DNA from: Kocuria palustris
GTDB taxonomy: Bacteria > Actinomycetota > Actinomycetes > Actinomycetales > Micrococcaceae
Assembly: GCF_007666205.1 (NCBI RefSeq)
Contig: NZ_VDOR01000002.1
Location: forward strand, 372,001 to 436,000
Reading direction: 5' to 3'
DNA: 64,000 nucleotides
Shown here in pieces: positions 9,643 through 18,350 of this stretch. Below the pieces are notes generated by a model that worked only from the letters and a program-made list of their open reading frames with translations, did no database searches and had not been told where the DNA came from. Numbering within the stretch: the first letter of the stretch is position 1; each line of letters starts with the position of its first letter. Position numbers and translations under genes: made by a program.

Positions 9643-9648
9643 ACTCTA
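9643..9648 (-). promoter_or_regulatory. -10 box, leaderless start of mshA
   Basis: TAGAGT on the minus strand, six bases before GTG 9636. It is back to back with the alr promoter, about 30 bases apart. Confidence 0.65.
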
Positions 9649-9677
9649 GGCCCGCCGCGGCCGCCGGGCGGCGGTGC

Positions 9678-9683
9678 CACAAT
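9678..9683 (+). promoter_or_regulatory. -10 box, leaderless start of alr
   Basis: CACAAT, seven bases before GTG 9691. The in-frame ATG at 9682 overlaps this box, which argues against it as the start. Confidence 0.45.
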
Positions 9684-9690
9684 GGCTCGG

Positions 9691-10989
9691 GTGAGCCCCG
9701 ATCCCCAGACCCCAGACCCGGCCGCCGAGTTCGGCCCGAGCACCGTCCGCCGTGCGGGGGCGCAGCCCGAGCGCAGCGCCGTCGTCGATCTCGCGGCCGT
9801 CCGCCACAACGTGCGCCGCCTCGCGGAGCTGGCCCACCCGGCGCTGCTGATGGCCGTGGTCAAGGCCGACGCCTACGGGCACGGCGCTGTGCCGGTGGCT
9901 CGCGCGGCGCTGGCGGCCGGGGCCCACGGCCTGGGCGTGGCGCATGTGCGCGAGGCCCTCGAGCTGCGCGAGGCAGGCATCCGCGCCCCGATCCTGGCCT
10001 GGCTGCACACCGCGGACACCGATTTCGAGGCGGCGCTGCGCCAGGACGTCTCGCTGGGCGTCTCCGGCACCGAGCTGTTCGAGATCGCCGAGACCGCACG
10101 GTGTCTGGGACGCCGCGCGCGCGTGCATCTCAAGGTCGACACCGGGCTGGGGCGCAACGGCTTTGCGCTGTCCCAGTGGCCGCGGGTCGTCGAGGCGGCG
10201 GGCGGGCTCGAGCAGGACGGGGTCCTGCGCGTCGACGGGATCTTCACGCACCTGGCGGTCGCCGACGAGCCGCAGCGCCCGGAGACGGACGAGCAGGCCC
10301 AGGCCTTCGCGGATGCCGTGCGCACGGCCCGGGCGGCGGGGCTCTCGCCCCGGCTGCTGCACCTGGCCAACACGCCGGCCACGTTCTCGCTGGGCGAGCC
10401 GGGGACGCTGGCCGATCCGCAGACCGTGCGGGCAGACCTCGTGCGCACGGGCATCGGGATCTACGGCGTCTCGCCGTTCGCCGACCGCAGCGCGGCCGAG
10501 CTGGGCCTGCTGCCGGCGATGACCTTGCGCACGTCCGTGGCCAACATCAAGCGGGTGCCGGCGGGCCAGGGCGTGTCCTACGGGCTGAGCTACCGCACGG
10601 AGACGGCGACCACCCTGGCGCTGATCCCGGTGGGCTACGGCGACGGCGTGCCCCGCGTCGCGACCGGCGGCCCCGTGGCGATCGCGGGCAGGACCTACCC
10701 GGTCGTCGGGCGCATCGCGATGGATCAGATGGTCGTGGACCTGGGCACGACGGAGGACATGAGCGCCCTGCTGGGCGCCGAGGCCGTCCTGTTCGGCGGC
10801 GTGGGCGCGCCGTCGGTGCGCGCCTGGTCCGATGCCGCCGGGACGATCGACTACGAGATCGTCACCCGGATCTCGCAGCGCGTGCCGCGGGTGCACGTCG
10901 ACACCCGGTCCGACCTGGCCCTCGAGCGGGTCGCCCAGGAGCGGGCCGCGGCGCAGGCGCAGGAGGCCGGGGGCGACCGCCATGACTGA
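9691..10989 (+). CDS. alr: Alanine racemase
   Basis: Fold-type III PLP enzyme that converts L-alanine to D-alanine for peptidoglycan. 432 residues from GTG 9691 (an ATG at 9682 adds three residues). Visible motifs: the PLP lysine in AVVKADAYGHGAVPVA, the catalytic tyrosine region GVSYGLSYRTE, and GRIAMDQMVVDLG of the C-terminal domain. It ends with an Ala/Gln-rich tail beyond the usual family end. It overlaps tsaE by eight bases; the order alr-tsaE-tsaB-rimI-tsaD is common in actinobacteria. The start choice rests on the CACAAT-N7-GTG leaderless pattern. Identity is confident. Confidence 0.93.
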   Translation: MSPDPQTPDPAAEFGPSTVRRAGAQPERSAVVDLAAVRHNVRRLAELAHPALLMAVVKADAYGHGAVPVARAALAAGAHGLGVAHVREALELREAGIRAPILAWLHTADTDFEAALRQDVSLGVSGTELFEIAETARCLGRRARVHLKVDTGLGRNGFALSQWPRVVEAAGGLEQDGVLRVDGIFTHLAVADEPQRPETDEQAQAFADAVRTARAAGLSPRLLHLANTPATFSLGEPGTLADPQTVRADLVRTGIGIYGVSPFADRSAAELGLLPAMTLRTSVANIKRVPAGQGVSYGLSYRTETATTLALIPVGYGDGVPRVATGGPVAIAGRTYPVVGRIAMDQMVVDLGTTEDMSALLGAEAVLFGGVGAPSVRAWSDAAGTIDYEIVTRISQRVPRVHVDTRSDLALERVAQERAAAQAQEAGGDRHD

Positions 10990-11698
10990 GGCGCCCGAGG
11001 CCGGCGACGTGCGCTGGGAGCGCACGGTGCGCGCGGAGACGGCCGAGCAGACCCGCGAGCTGGCCGAGCGGCTGGGAGCGCAGCTGCGCGCGGGCGACCT
11101 GGTGCTGCTCGACGGGGAGCTCGGCGCCGGGAAGACCACGTTCACCCAGGGGCTGGGCCGCGGTCTCGGAATCGTCGAGGGCATCATCTCGCCGACGTTC
11201 GTGCTGGCCCGTCGCCATCCCAACGATCCGTCGGGGCCCCGGCCCGGCGGGCCCGGGCTCGTCCACGTGGACGCCTACCGCCTGGCCGGCGCCGCGCAGG
11301 TCGAGGACATCGATCTCGAGGAGACCCTCCCCGACTGGGTCACGGTGATCGAGTGGGGCCGCGGCAAGGTCGAGCACCTGAGCCCGTCCCGGCTGGAGAT
11401 CGGCATCGAGCGGCCGCAGGGCGGCGACCGGTCCCTGGCGGATGTGCTGGCGGAGTTCGGCGCCGGAGACGACGGGGTCGACGGGGAGGACGCGCTCGGC
11501 GCGGGTGCGGCTGGGGAGGCCGGCGAACTGCCGCCCAGCGCGGAGACCGAGGCCCGGGCCCGCCCGGCCGAGGACCGTCTCGAGGAGCCCGGCGACGCGC
11601 CGCGGACGCTGCGGCTGCGGGGCATCGGCCCCCGCTGGGCCGAGCCGCCGGCCGCCGTGGCCTCCGCGCCGACCCGGGACGACGCCGCGCCGCGATGA
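10982..11698 (+). CDS. tsaE: tRNA t6A biosynthesis ATPase TsaE
   Basis: P-loop ATPase that drives the TsaBD complex in making N6-threonylcarbamoyladenosine at A37 of ANN-decoding tRNAs. ATG overlaps the end of alr. Walker A is in DGELGAGKTTFTQGLGRGLG, followed by the family motif IISPTFVLARRHP and the HVDAYRLAG segment. The catalytic core ends near residue 160. The remaining roughly 80 residues are an acidic Asp/Glu/Gly/Ala-rich tail closing with RTLRLRGIGPRWAE. Typical TsaE proteins are about 150-165 residues, so this is an extended form (238). Co-transcribed with alr by overlap. Confidence 0.9.
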   Translation: MTEAPEAGDVRWERTVRAETAEQTRELAERLGAQLRAGDLVLLDGELGAGKTTFTQGLGRGLGIVEGIISPTFVLARRHPNDPSGPRPGGPGLVHVDAYRLAGAAQVEDIDLEETLPDWVTVIEWGRGKVEHLSPSRLEIGIERPQGGDRSLADVLAEFGAGDDGVDGEDALGAGAAGEAGELPPSAETEARARPAEDRLEEPGDAPRTLRLRGIGPRWAEPPAAVASAPTRDDAAPR

Positions 11699-11728
11699 TG
11701 CGGCAGTATCGTCGGAGGCGACCAGAGC

Positions 11729-11750
11729 GCTCCCGCCCGCAGGCGGGAGC
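11729..11750 (+). terminator. Hairpin between tsaE and the amidohydrolase
   Basis: A perfect 9-bp stem GCTCCCGCC / GGCGGGAGC with a CGCA loop, about 30 bases after the tsaE stop and 33 before the next ATG. It may end the alr-tsaE transcript or be a leader structure. Confidence 0.45.
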
Positions 11751-11782
11751 CGCGCCGCACACCGTGCCGCCAGGAGGACCCC

Positions 11783-13033
11783 ATGAGTGATCGCAGCGCC
11801 GTCTTCGACGCCGTCGAGGGACAGCTCGAGTGGCAGCGGGAGGTCTACCGCGACCTGCACCGGAACCCCGAGCTGTCCATGCGGGAGACCCGCACGAGCG
11901 AGATCCTCTCCACGCGGCTGCAGGACCTCGGCTTCAGCGTCCAGCAGATCGGGGGCACGGGCGTGGTGGGCGTCCTGGACAACGGCGACGGCCCCGTGGT
12001 GATGAACCGCGCGGACATCGACGCCCTGCCGGTCGAGGAGAAGACGGGGCTGGACTACGCCTCGACCGCCACGACGACCGACGACGAGGGGCGCACGGTG
12101 CCCCTCATGCACGCGTGCGGCCACGACATGCACGCTGCGGCGCTGCTGGGTGCGGCCGCAGCCCTGGCGGCGCACCGGGACGCGTGGTCGGGCACGTTCG
12201 TCGCGCTCTTCCAGCCCGGCGAGGAGATCGCGGCCGGGGCTCGGGCCATGGTCGACGACGGCCTGGCCGAGAAGGTGCCGGCCCCCGAGGTGGTGCTGGG
12301 CCAGCACGTCATGGCGCACGAGGCCGGGACCGTCGGCACCCGGCCCGGGCCCATCCTCTCGGCGGGGGACTCCATCGAGATCACCCTGCACGGCTCCGGC
12401 GCCCACGGCTCGATGCCGCACCTGAGCGTGGATCCGGTGGTCCTGGCGTCCACGATCGTGATGCGCCTGCAGACCGTCGTCTCGCGCGAGATCCCGCCGT
12501 CGTCGTTCGCGGTCCTGACCGTGGGCTCGATCCAGGCCGGCTCCACGTCCAACATCATCCCCGCCGCGGCCACGCTGCTGCTCAACCTGCGCACGTACGA
12601 CGAGGACGTGCGCTCGCGGATGATCGAGGCGATCGAGCGGATCGTGCGCGGGGAGTGCGAGGCGGCCAGCTGCCCGCAGGAGCCGGAGCTGCGCTTCTAC
12701 GACCAGTATCCGCTCACGGACAACGACGAGGACGCGAACGCTGTGGTCACCGAGGCCCTCCGGGAGCAGTTCGGCGAAGCCGTGTTCGAGCAGACCCCGC
12801 AGACCGCCTCCGAGGACTTCAGCGTGGTGCCCGAGGCCTTCGGCGTCCCGTACGCCTACTGGACGATCGGCGGCGTCTCCCGCGAGCGCCTGGAGCGGGC
12901 CGCGCACAGCGACGACCCCGCCGATCAGGTCGCGCCGAACCACTCGCCGTTCTTCCACCCGGACATCGACCCGACCCTGGAGGTCGGCACCAAGGCGCAC
13001 CTGGCCGCCGCCCTGGCCTACCTGGGCGGCTGA
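11783..13033 (+). CDS. M20 family amidohydrolase (hippurate/N-acyl-amino-acid hydrolase type)
   Basis: Metallo-amidohydrolase of the M20D group (HipO, IAA-amino acid hydrolase, N-acetyldiaminopimelate deacetylase relatives) that removes acyl groups from N-acyl amino acids. 416 residues; ATG preceded by a strong AGGAGG. Metal-site motifs: HACGHDMHAAALLGA (Cys and His ligands), QPGEEIAAGA (catalytic Glu-Glu), and a C-terminal SPFFHPDID. The dimerisation insert begins near SIEITLHGSGAHGSMPH. No signal peptide. It sits between tsaE and tsaB, interrupting the t6A cluster, but has its own leader and ribosome binding site. Substrate cannot be told from sequence. Confidence 0.87.
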   Translation: MSDRSAVFDAVEGQLEWQREVYRDLHRNPELSMRETRTSEILSTRLQDLGFSVQQIGGTGVVGVLDNGDGPVVMNRADIDALPVEEKTGLDYASTATTTDDEGRTVPLMHACGHDMHAAALLGAAAALAAHRDAWSGTFVALFQPGEEIAAGARAMVDDGLAEKVPAPEVVLGQHVMAHEAGTVGTRPGPILSAGDSIEITLHGSGAHGSMPHLSVDPVVLASTIVMRLQTVVSREIPPSSFAVLTVGSIQAGSTSNIIPAAATLLLNLRTYDEDVRSRMIEAIERIVRGECEAASCPQEPELRFYDQYPLTDNDEDANAVVTEALREQFGEAVFEQTPQTASEDFSVVPEAFGVPYAYWTIGGVSRERLERAAHSDDPADQVAPNHSPFFHPDIDPTLEVGTKAHLAAALAYLGG

Positions 13034-13066
13034 GCCGCCCGCCGTCGCCCGGCACCGGCGGCGGCC

Positions 13067-13072
13067 TAGAAT
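13067..13072 (+). promoter_or_regulatory. -10 box, leaderless start of tsaB
   Basis: TAGAAT, six bases before GTG 13079. This starts a second transcript in the tsa cluster. Confidence 0.65.
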
Positions 13073-13078
13073 GGCCCG

Positions 13079-13846
13079 GTGCTCCTGCTGTGCCTCGACT
13101 CATCCTCCGCCGCCTCCGTGGCGCTCGTCGCGACCGCCGACGAGACCCGGTGGCGCCCCGCCGACGACCCCTCGACCGACGTCCCCGGATCCGGCCGCGG
13201 CCGGGTGCTGTCGAGCTCGTCCACCGAGGACACCCGCACGCACGCGGAGGTCCTCGCCCCGGCGGTGCGGGAGGTCCTGGCCGAGGCGGGCGCCGGCCCG
13301 GAGGACCTGGACGCCGTCCTGGTGGGCACCGGGCCCGGGCCGTTCACGGGCCTGCGCGCCGGGCTGGTCACCGCCCGCGTGCTCGGCTTCGCGTGGTCCC
13401 TGCCCGTCCGCGGCATGACCAGCCTGGCCGCCCTGGCCCATGACGTCGCCGCCCTGCCCCAGGAGCAGCGGCCGTCCGCGTTCGCGGTGGCCGTCGACGC
13501 CCGCCGCCGAGAGGTGTACTGGGCCGTGTGCCGCCTGCCGCTGGGGGAGACTCCCGTGCTGGTGGACGGCCCCCATGTGGGTCCCGCCCGGGAGCTGCCC
13601 GAGCTGCCCGTGTACGGCCGCGGTGCCGGCCTCTACGCCGAGCAGCTGCCGCTGGCCGTGACCCGGCCGGTCCCGGGGGGCCCCTGGGAGGCGCCGTCGC
13701 AGTGGCAGCCGAGCGCGCAGTCCCTCGGCATGGCCGCGGCGGACCTGCTGGCCGCCGGGGGCGAGCTCTCCGCGGACGTCGAGCCGCTGTACCTGCGCGA
13801 GTCCGATGCCAAGGTGCCGGGGCCGCGGAAGCGGGCCGGGGCATGA
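13079..13846 (+). CDS. tsaB: tRNA t6A biosynthesis protein TsaB
   Basis: ASKHA-fold protein, non-catalytic partner of TsaD in threonylcarbamoyl transfer to tRNA. 255 residues from GTG, starting [17 protein letters not shown]. The family segment [20 protein letters not shown] is followed by [11 protein letters not shown]. Compared with E. coli TsaB it has an insertion after residue 20 that includes an Asp/Pro-rich stretch. The stop overlaps the rimI start (ATGA), so tsaB, rimI and tsaD form one unit by successive overlaps. Confidence 0.92.
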   Translation: MLLLCLDSSSAASVALVATADETRWRPADDPSTDVPGSGRGRVLSSSSTEDTRTHAEVLAPAVREVLAEAGAGPEDLDAVLVGTGPGPFTGLRAGLVTARVLGFAWSLPVRGMTSLAALAHDVAALPQEQRPSAFAVAVDARRREVYWAVCRLPLGETPVLVDGPHVGPARELPELPVYGRGAGLYAEQLPLAVTRPVPGGPWEAPSQWQPSAQSLGMAAADLLAAGGELSADVEPLYLRESDAKVPGPRKRAGA

Positions 13847-14433
13847 GCGCCGCGCAGACCGGCGCCTCCTCGCGGGCGTGGAGCATCCGCCCCGCCCGGA
13901 TCGGCGACGTCCCCGAGCTGCATCGCCTGGAGCTCGCGCTGTTCCCCGGGGATGCGTGGTCCGAGCACATGCTCGCCGCCGAGATCGCCCACGAGACCCG
14001 CCGCTACCTGGTGGCCGAGCAGCCGACGCGGCCCGACGGCGAGCGGATCGTCGGCTACGCCGGGGTCATGGCCGTGGCGGAGACCGCCGACGTGCAGAAC
14101 ATCGCGGTGGTCCCGCAGCTGCGCGGGCAGGGCCTCGGCTCGAGCCTGCTGCGCGCCCTGCACGGGATCGCTGCCGATCGCGGGGCGCACGAGATCCTGC
14201 TCGAGGTGCGGGAGTCCAACGAGACGGCGCAGTCCCTGTACCGCCGCTTCGGGTACCGGGAGATCGCCCAGCGGCCCCGCTACTACCCGGACGGGGAGAC
14301 CGCCGTGATCATGCGCGCGCCGCTGGGCCCCGCCGACACCGGCCCGCCGCGCCCGCCGAGCACGACCGATCTGACCAGCCACATGGACACCCGCGCCGCG
14401 GCGCACGACGACTCCCGGGAGGACCCGCGATGA
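13843..14433 (+). CDS. rimI: Ribosomal protein bS18-alanine N-acetyltransferase RimI
   Basis: GNAT enzyme that acetylates the N-terminal alanine of ribosomal protein bS18. ATG overlaps the tsaB stop by four bases; 196 residues. The core [20 protein letters not shown], the acetyl-CoA loop [18 protein letters not shown], and [19 protein letters not shown] are all classic RimI. About 40 extra residues follow the fold, Pro/Thr-rich and ending [13 protein letters not shown]. The stop overlaps tsaD by four bases. Position between tsaB and tsaD is the standard bacterial arrangement. Confidence 0.92.
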   Translation: MSAAQTGASSRAWSIRPARIGDVPELHRLELALFPGDAWSEHMLAAEIAHETRRYLVAEQPTRPDGERIVGYAGVMAVAETADVQNIAVVPQLRGQGLGSSLLRALHGIAADRGAHEILLEVRESNETAQSLYRRFGYREIAQRPRYYPDGETAVIMRAPLGPADTGPPRPPSTTDLTSHMDTRAAAHDDSREDPR

Positions 14434-15554
14434 CCACGAACGACGGCCCCCTGGTCCTGGGCATCGAGACCTCCTGCGACGAGACCGGCGTGGGCATCGT
14501 GCGCGGCCGGCGGCTGCTGGCGAATGCCGTGGCCTCCTCGATGGACCAGCACGCGGTGTTCGGCGGGGTGATCCCGGAGATCGCCGCCCGCGCCCACCTC
14601 GAGGCCATGACCCCGACGATCCGGCAGGCCCTGAGCACTGCCGATGTGTCCCTCGAGGACCTCGATGCGATCGCCGTGACGGCCGGGCCCGGCCTGGCCG
14701 GGGCGCTCATGGTGGGCGTCGCCGCGGCCAAGGCGCTCGCCCTGGCCGCGGGCAAGCCGCTGCATGCCGTGAACCACCTGGTCTCCCACGTCTCGGTGGG
14801 GCTGCTCGAGCTCGACGGGACTCCTTCCGACCTGGTCGCCGACGACGGCGCCCTGGTCCCCGGCCTGGGCGCGCTGCTGGTCTCGGGCGGGCACACGGAG
14901 ATCCTGTCGGTGCGCGAGATCGCCGGCGATGTGACCATGCTCGGCTCGACCATCGACGATGCCGCCGGGGAGGCCTATGACAAGGTCGCCCGTCTGCTGG
15001 GCCTGGGCTATCCCGGCGGCCCGGTCATCGACGCCGCGGCCCGCGACGGCGACCCCCAGGCCCTGCGCTTCCCGCGGGGGCTCACCGCGGGGAAGTACAT
15101 GGGCACGGCAGAGGACCCGGGGCCGCACCGCTACGACTTCTCGTTCTCGGGGCTCAAGACGGCCGTCGCCCGCGTGGTCGAGGCCTTCGAGGCGGAGGGC
15201 CGCGAGGTCCCGGTGGCCGACATCGCCGCCTCGTTCCAGGAGTCCGTGGCCGACGTGATCACCGCCAAGGCCGTGCTCGCCGCGCGCGAGCACGGGCTGA
15301 GCACCCTGCTGCTGGGCGGGGGAGTGGCCGCGAACTCGCGCCTGCGCGAACTGGCCGCCCAGCGCTGCGAGCAGGACGGCATCCGCCTGGTGGTCCCGCC
15401 GCTGAGCCTGTGCACCGACAACGGCGCCATGGTCGCGGCCCTGGGCTCGCGCCTGGTCTCGGTGGGGGCCGTGCCCACCGGGCTGGAGTTCACCGCGGAT
15501 CCGGGGCTGCCGGTGTCCACCGTGTCCATGGCCGGCGTCGCCCCGGTCGGCTGA
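14430..15554 (+). CDS. tsaD: tRNA threonylcarbamoyltransferase TsaD
   Basis: Catalytic subunit that transfers the threonylcarbamoyl group to A37 of tRNA. 374 residues; ATG overlaps the rimI stop. N-terminal ASKHA motif [17 protein letters not shown], metal-binding histidines in [15 protein letters not shown], the nucleotide region [11 protein letters not shown], and [11 protein letters not shown] with the C-terminal [14 protein letters not shown]. Length and motif order are those of a complete TsaD. Last gene of the cluster; the next gene converges on it 21 bases downstream. Confidence 0.95.
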   Translation: MTTNDGPLVLGIETSCDETGVGIVRGRRLLANAVASSMDQHAVFGGVIPEIAARAHLEAMTPTIRQALSTADVSLEDLDAIAVTAGPGLAGALMVGVAAAKALALAAGKPLHAVNHLVSHVSVGLLELDGTPSDLVADDGALVPGLGALLVSGGHTEILSVREIAGDVTMLGSTIDDAAGEAYDKVARLLGLGYPGGPVIDAAARDGDPQALRFPRGLTAGKYMGTAEDPGPHRYDFSFSGLKTAVARVVEAFEAEGREVPVADIAASFQESVADVITAKAVLAAREHGLSTLLLGGGVAANSRLRELAAQRCEQDGIRLVVPPLSLCTDNGAMVAALGSRLVSVGAVPTGLEFTADPGLPVSTVSMAGVAPVG

Positions 15555-15575
15555 ACCGCCCCGACGAGGGCCGGG

Positions 15576-16718
15576 TCAGTTCCGCCGGGCCCGCTGGACG
15601 ACGTCCAGAGCTGCGGCCCGCAGGTCGCCGTCGTGGGCGGCCACGGCCTCGCGCTGGCGCGTGGAGCCGGTGCCCTCGGCCACGATCCGGGCCACGTCGG
15701 CGAGCTGCTCGACGCAGCCCAGATCGGCCGCGATGGGCTGGAGCCGCTCGAGCATGGCCGCCAGATCATCGGTCACGAGCAGCTCCTCGAGGGAGTTGTT
15801 CCGGATGATGATGGCCTCGAGGCCGTAGCGGGCGGCGCGCCACTTGTTCTCGCGGATGAGCCACGGGCGCATCTGCTCGACCTGGCGGCCGGCGTCGATC
15901 ATGCGGGAGGCCTCCTCGGCCAGGCACTGCGTCAGCGCGACGATCGCGCCGAGGTCCCTCGTCGACGTCGGGGAGTCGCAGAAGCGCATCTCGACGGTGC
16001 CGTACTTGGGAACGGGGCGCACATCGAGGCGGTACTCGCTGATGTCGTCGATCACGCCGGTGGCCAGCAGATCGGAGACGCAGTGCTCGAACTCGGCCCA
16101 GTTCCGGAAGGAGTCCGGGATGCCGGCCGTGGGCAGCTGCTGGAAGAGCTGGGCGCGGTGCGAGGCGTAGCCGGTGTCGAAGCCGTTCCAATAGGGGGAG
16201 TTGGCCGACAGGGCGAGCAGGTGCGCGTAGTGCGCGAGCAGGTGATCCAGCACGGGGAGGGCCTTGTCCTGCGCGTCGACGCCGATGTGCACGTGCATCC
16301 CGAAGACGACCATCTGCCGGCCCCAGTACTGCGCGCGGTCCAGGACCGTGAAGTACCGGTCCTTCTCGACCACCGCCTGGTCCTGCCAGCGCGAGAACGG
16401 GTGGGTCCCGGCCGGGTGGATCTCCACGCCCATGGGGTCGGTCACCCTGCGGATCTTCTCGAGCAGCTGCTCGAACTGGGCCAGGGCCTCCTCGACGGTG
16501 CGGCACACGCCCGTGACCATCTCGACGGTGTTGCTGAGGAACTCGCCGGTGACGATCGGGTGGTCGCCGTCCGTCCCGAGCTCGGGATCGGCGCGGTGCA
16601 CGGCCGCCAGGATCTCCTCGGCCCGCGGCACCAGGGCCCCGGTCTGCGCATCGACCAGGGCGACCTCCCACTCGACGCCCAGGGTCGACTGCGGGGAACT
16701 GCTGAATTCGATGTTCAC
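15576..16718 (-). CDS. GCS2-family carboxylate-amine ligase (YbdK-like glutamate-cysteine ligase)
   Basis: ATP-dependent ligase of the YbdK/GCS2 family, 380 residues. The GTG start (NIEFSSSPQSTLGVEWEVAL) is preceded by CGAGGTG. Family motifs: GVEWEVALVD, EFLSNTVEMVTG, the metal-binding VFGMHVHIGVD, and GTVEMRFCDSPTS. Members can make gamma-glutamylcysteine weakly, but many have an unknown substrate. Because this genome encodes mycothiol genes (mshA, mca), glutathione synthesis is not the obvious role. It is divergent from the GH3 gene and convergent with tsaD. On the minus strand TACAGT near 16770 is a possible -10 box with a leader of about 50 bases. Confidence 0.85.
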   Translation of the reverse strand: MNIEFSSSPQSTLGVEWEVALVDAQTGALVPRAEEILAAVHRADPELGTDGDHPIVTGEFLSNTVEMVTGVCRTVEEALAQFEQLLEKIRRVTDPMGVEIHPAGTHPFSRWQDQAVVEKDRYFTVLDRAQYWGRQMVVFGMHVHIGVDAQDKALPVLDHLLAHYAHLLALSANSPYWNGFDTGYASHRAQLFQQLPTAGIPDSFRNWAEFEHCVSDLLATGVIDDISEYRLDVRPVPKYGTVEMRFCDSPTSTRDLGAIVALTQCLAEEASRMIDAGRQVEQMRPWLIRENKWRAARYGLEAIIIRNNSLEELLVTDDLAAMLERLQPIAADLGCVEQLADVARIVAEGTGSTRQREAVAAHDGDLRAAALDVVQRARRN

Positions 16719-16810
16719 GGCACCTCGCTGCGGGAGACCACGGATCCGCTCGGCGGCTTGCGAGCGGACCCCACTGTAGAACAGCGCGGGGCCCGGGGAG
16801 CAGGGATCGC

Positions 16811-16816
16811 TACCCT
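16811..16816 (+). promoter_or_regulatory. -10 box, leaderless start of GH3 lipoprotein
   Basis: TACCCT, seven bases before ATG 16824. No ribosome binding site. Confidence 0.5.
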
Positions 16817-16823
16817 GGACGGC

Positions 16824-18320
16824 ATGCCGCGTCATGATCCCTCCGCCTCCGCAGCCCGCCTCGCCGCCGAACCCGCGCCGCCGCGCGGCCCCGCCCGCGC
16901 GCCGCGGGACCGGAGGCGCGGCGGTGCGGGGCTGCGGCCGCGGCGCCCCGGTGCGGTCCTCGGTCTGGCCCTGGCGGCCGCCGTGGGGCTGTCGGGGTGC
17001 GGGACCGGCGGAGGGGCCGACGGCGACGCCGGGACCTCCGGGAGCGCCGAGGACGGATCCGCATCCTCTGCCGGGCCCGACGACGAGAGCGCGGCCCCGT
17101 CGACCCCCGAGGGGACGAGCCCGATGCTGCCGGACGAGCAGACGCGCGCCGAGGCCGAGCGGGCCGTGTCCGGGATGAGCGTCGAGGAGAAGGCCGGGCA
17201 GGTGCTCGTGGCGACGTGGGACGGCGCCGATCCCGCGGCCGTCGACGCCCAGGTCGAGCAGATCGACGAGCTGCACCTGGGCGGGGTGATCGTCATGGGG
17301 TCGAACATCCCCACCGCCACGGGACAGGGCACCACGCAGGAGGCCGGCGCCGGCGGGGGCGCCTCGGACGTGGACGTCGAGGCCATGCGCTCGCAGAACG
17401 AGCGGATGTCCGAGGCCCTGGCCGATGACGAGCGGTCCTGGCCGGGGATCATCTCGGTCGATCAGGAGGGCGGGACCGTGACCCGGCTGGGCGCTCCGCT
17501 GACGGTGTGGCCGGCGGCCCAGGCGATCGGCGCGGCCGATGATCCCGAGCTGACGCGGGAGGCCTCCGCGGCGCTGGGCTCCGAGCTCGCGGGGCTGGGG
17601 TTCACGATGGATCACGCGCCCGTGGCGGACGTGACGACCCCCGGAGACGCCGTGATCCGGGACCGCGCCTACAGCGACGATCCGGCCGAGGTCGGCGAGC
17701 ATGCCGCCGCCGCGGTCCTGGGGCTCTCGGACGCGGGCGTCGTCTCCTCGCCCAAGCACTTCCCCGGCCACGGCTCCGTCACGACCGATTCCCACGTCGG
17801 GCTTCCGGTCCAGGAGACGGAGCCCGAGCAGCTGGCCGAGGTCGACTGGGCCCCGTTCCGGGACGTCGTCGATGCCGGGGCGCCGTCGATCATGATGGGG
17901 CACATCGCCGTCAGCGCGTGGGACGCCGAGGTCCCGGCGACCCTCGAGCCGCAGGCCTACGAGGCCCTGCGCGAGGATCTCGGCTTCGAGGGCGCGGCGG
18001 TCACGGACGCGCTGAACATGGGGGCGGTCACGGACGCTGTCGGCCCCGGCCGGCCCGTCGACCGGGGCGTGGGCACCCCGGCCGGCGCCGCCCTGCAGGC
18101 GGGCGCCGATCTGCTGCTGATGCCCGAGGACGAGGAGGCCGCCCACCGGGACATCGTGCAGGCGGTCGAGTCCGGGGCGATCCCGCAGCAGCGCCTCGAC
18201 GAGGCCGCGGCCCGAGTCGTCGCGATGCAGATGGCCGGCGCCGCGCAGGCCGAGTCCGCGCCCGTCGAGCCCTCGGATCCCGGAGCGCATCGGGAGCTCG
18301 CCTCGCGCTTCGAGGGCTGA
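16824..18320 (+). CDS. Glycoside hydrolase family 3 lipoprotein (beta-N-acetylglucosaminidase-like)
   Basis: Exported GH3 enzyme, 498 residues. A long Arg-rich N-terminus is followed by a hydrophobic segment and the lipobox VGLSGC (about residues 49-54), so it is predicted to be a lipoprotein on the outer face of the membrane, then an acidic Ser/Gly linker. The NagZ-type His-Asp loop KHFPGHGSVTTDSHVGLP is present, and the nucleophile Asp is in GAAVTDALNMGAVTD. This points to a beta-N-acetylhexosaminidase acting on peptidoglycan fragments or chitooligosaccharides, though the surface location differs from cytoplasmic E. coli NagZ. The start is placed by TACCCT-N7-ATG. Substrate is inferred. Confidence 0.85.
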   Translation: MPRHDPSASAARLAAEPAPPRGPARAPRDRRRGGAGLRPRRPGAVLGLALAAAVGLSGCGTGGGADGDAGTSGSAEDGSASSAGPDDESAAPSTPEGTSPMLPDEQTRAEAERAVSGMSVEEKAGQVLVATWDGADPAAVDAQVEQIDELHLGGVIVMGSNIPTATGQGTTQEAGAGGGASDVDVEAMRSQNERMSEALADDERSWPGIISVDQEGGTVTRLGAPLTVWPAAQAIGAADDPELTREASAALGSELAGLGFTMDHAPVADVTTPGDAVIRDRAYSDDPAEVGEHAAAAVLGLSDAGVVSSPKHFPGHGSVTTDSHVGLPVQETEPEQLAEVDWAPFRDVVDAGAPSIMMGHIAVSAWDAEVPATLEPQAYEALREDLGFEGAAVTDALNMGAVTDAVGPGRPVDRGVGTPAGAALQAGADLLLMPEDEEAAHRDIVQAVESGAIPQQRLDEAAARVVAMQMAGAAQAESAPVEPSDPGAHRELASRFEG

Positions 18321-18331
18321 GGCGGCCTCTC

Positions 18332-18350
18332 GCCGCGCTGCAGGCGCGGC
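18332..18350. terminator. Bidirectional hairpin between convergent genes
   Basis: GCCGCGC / GCGCGGC stem with loop TGCAG, in the 30-base gap between the GH3 stop and the methyltransferase stop on the other strand. Confidence 0.5.
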
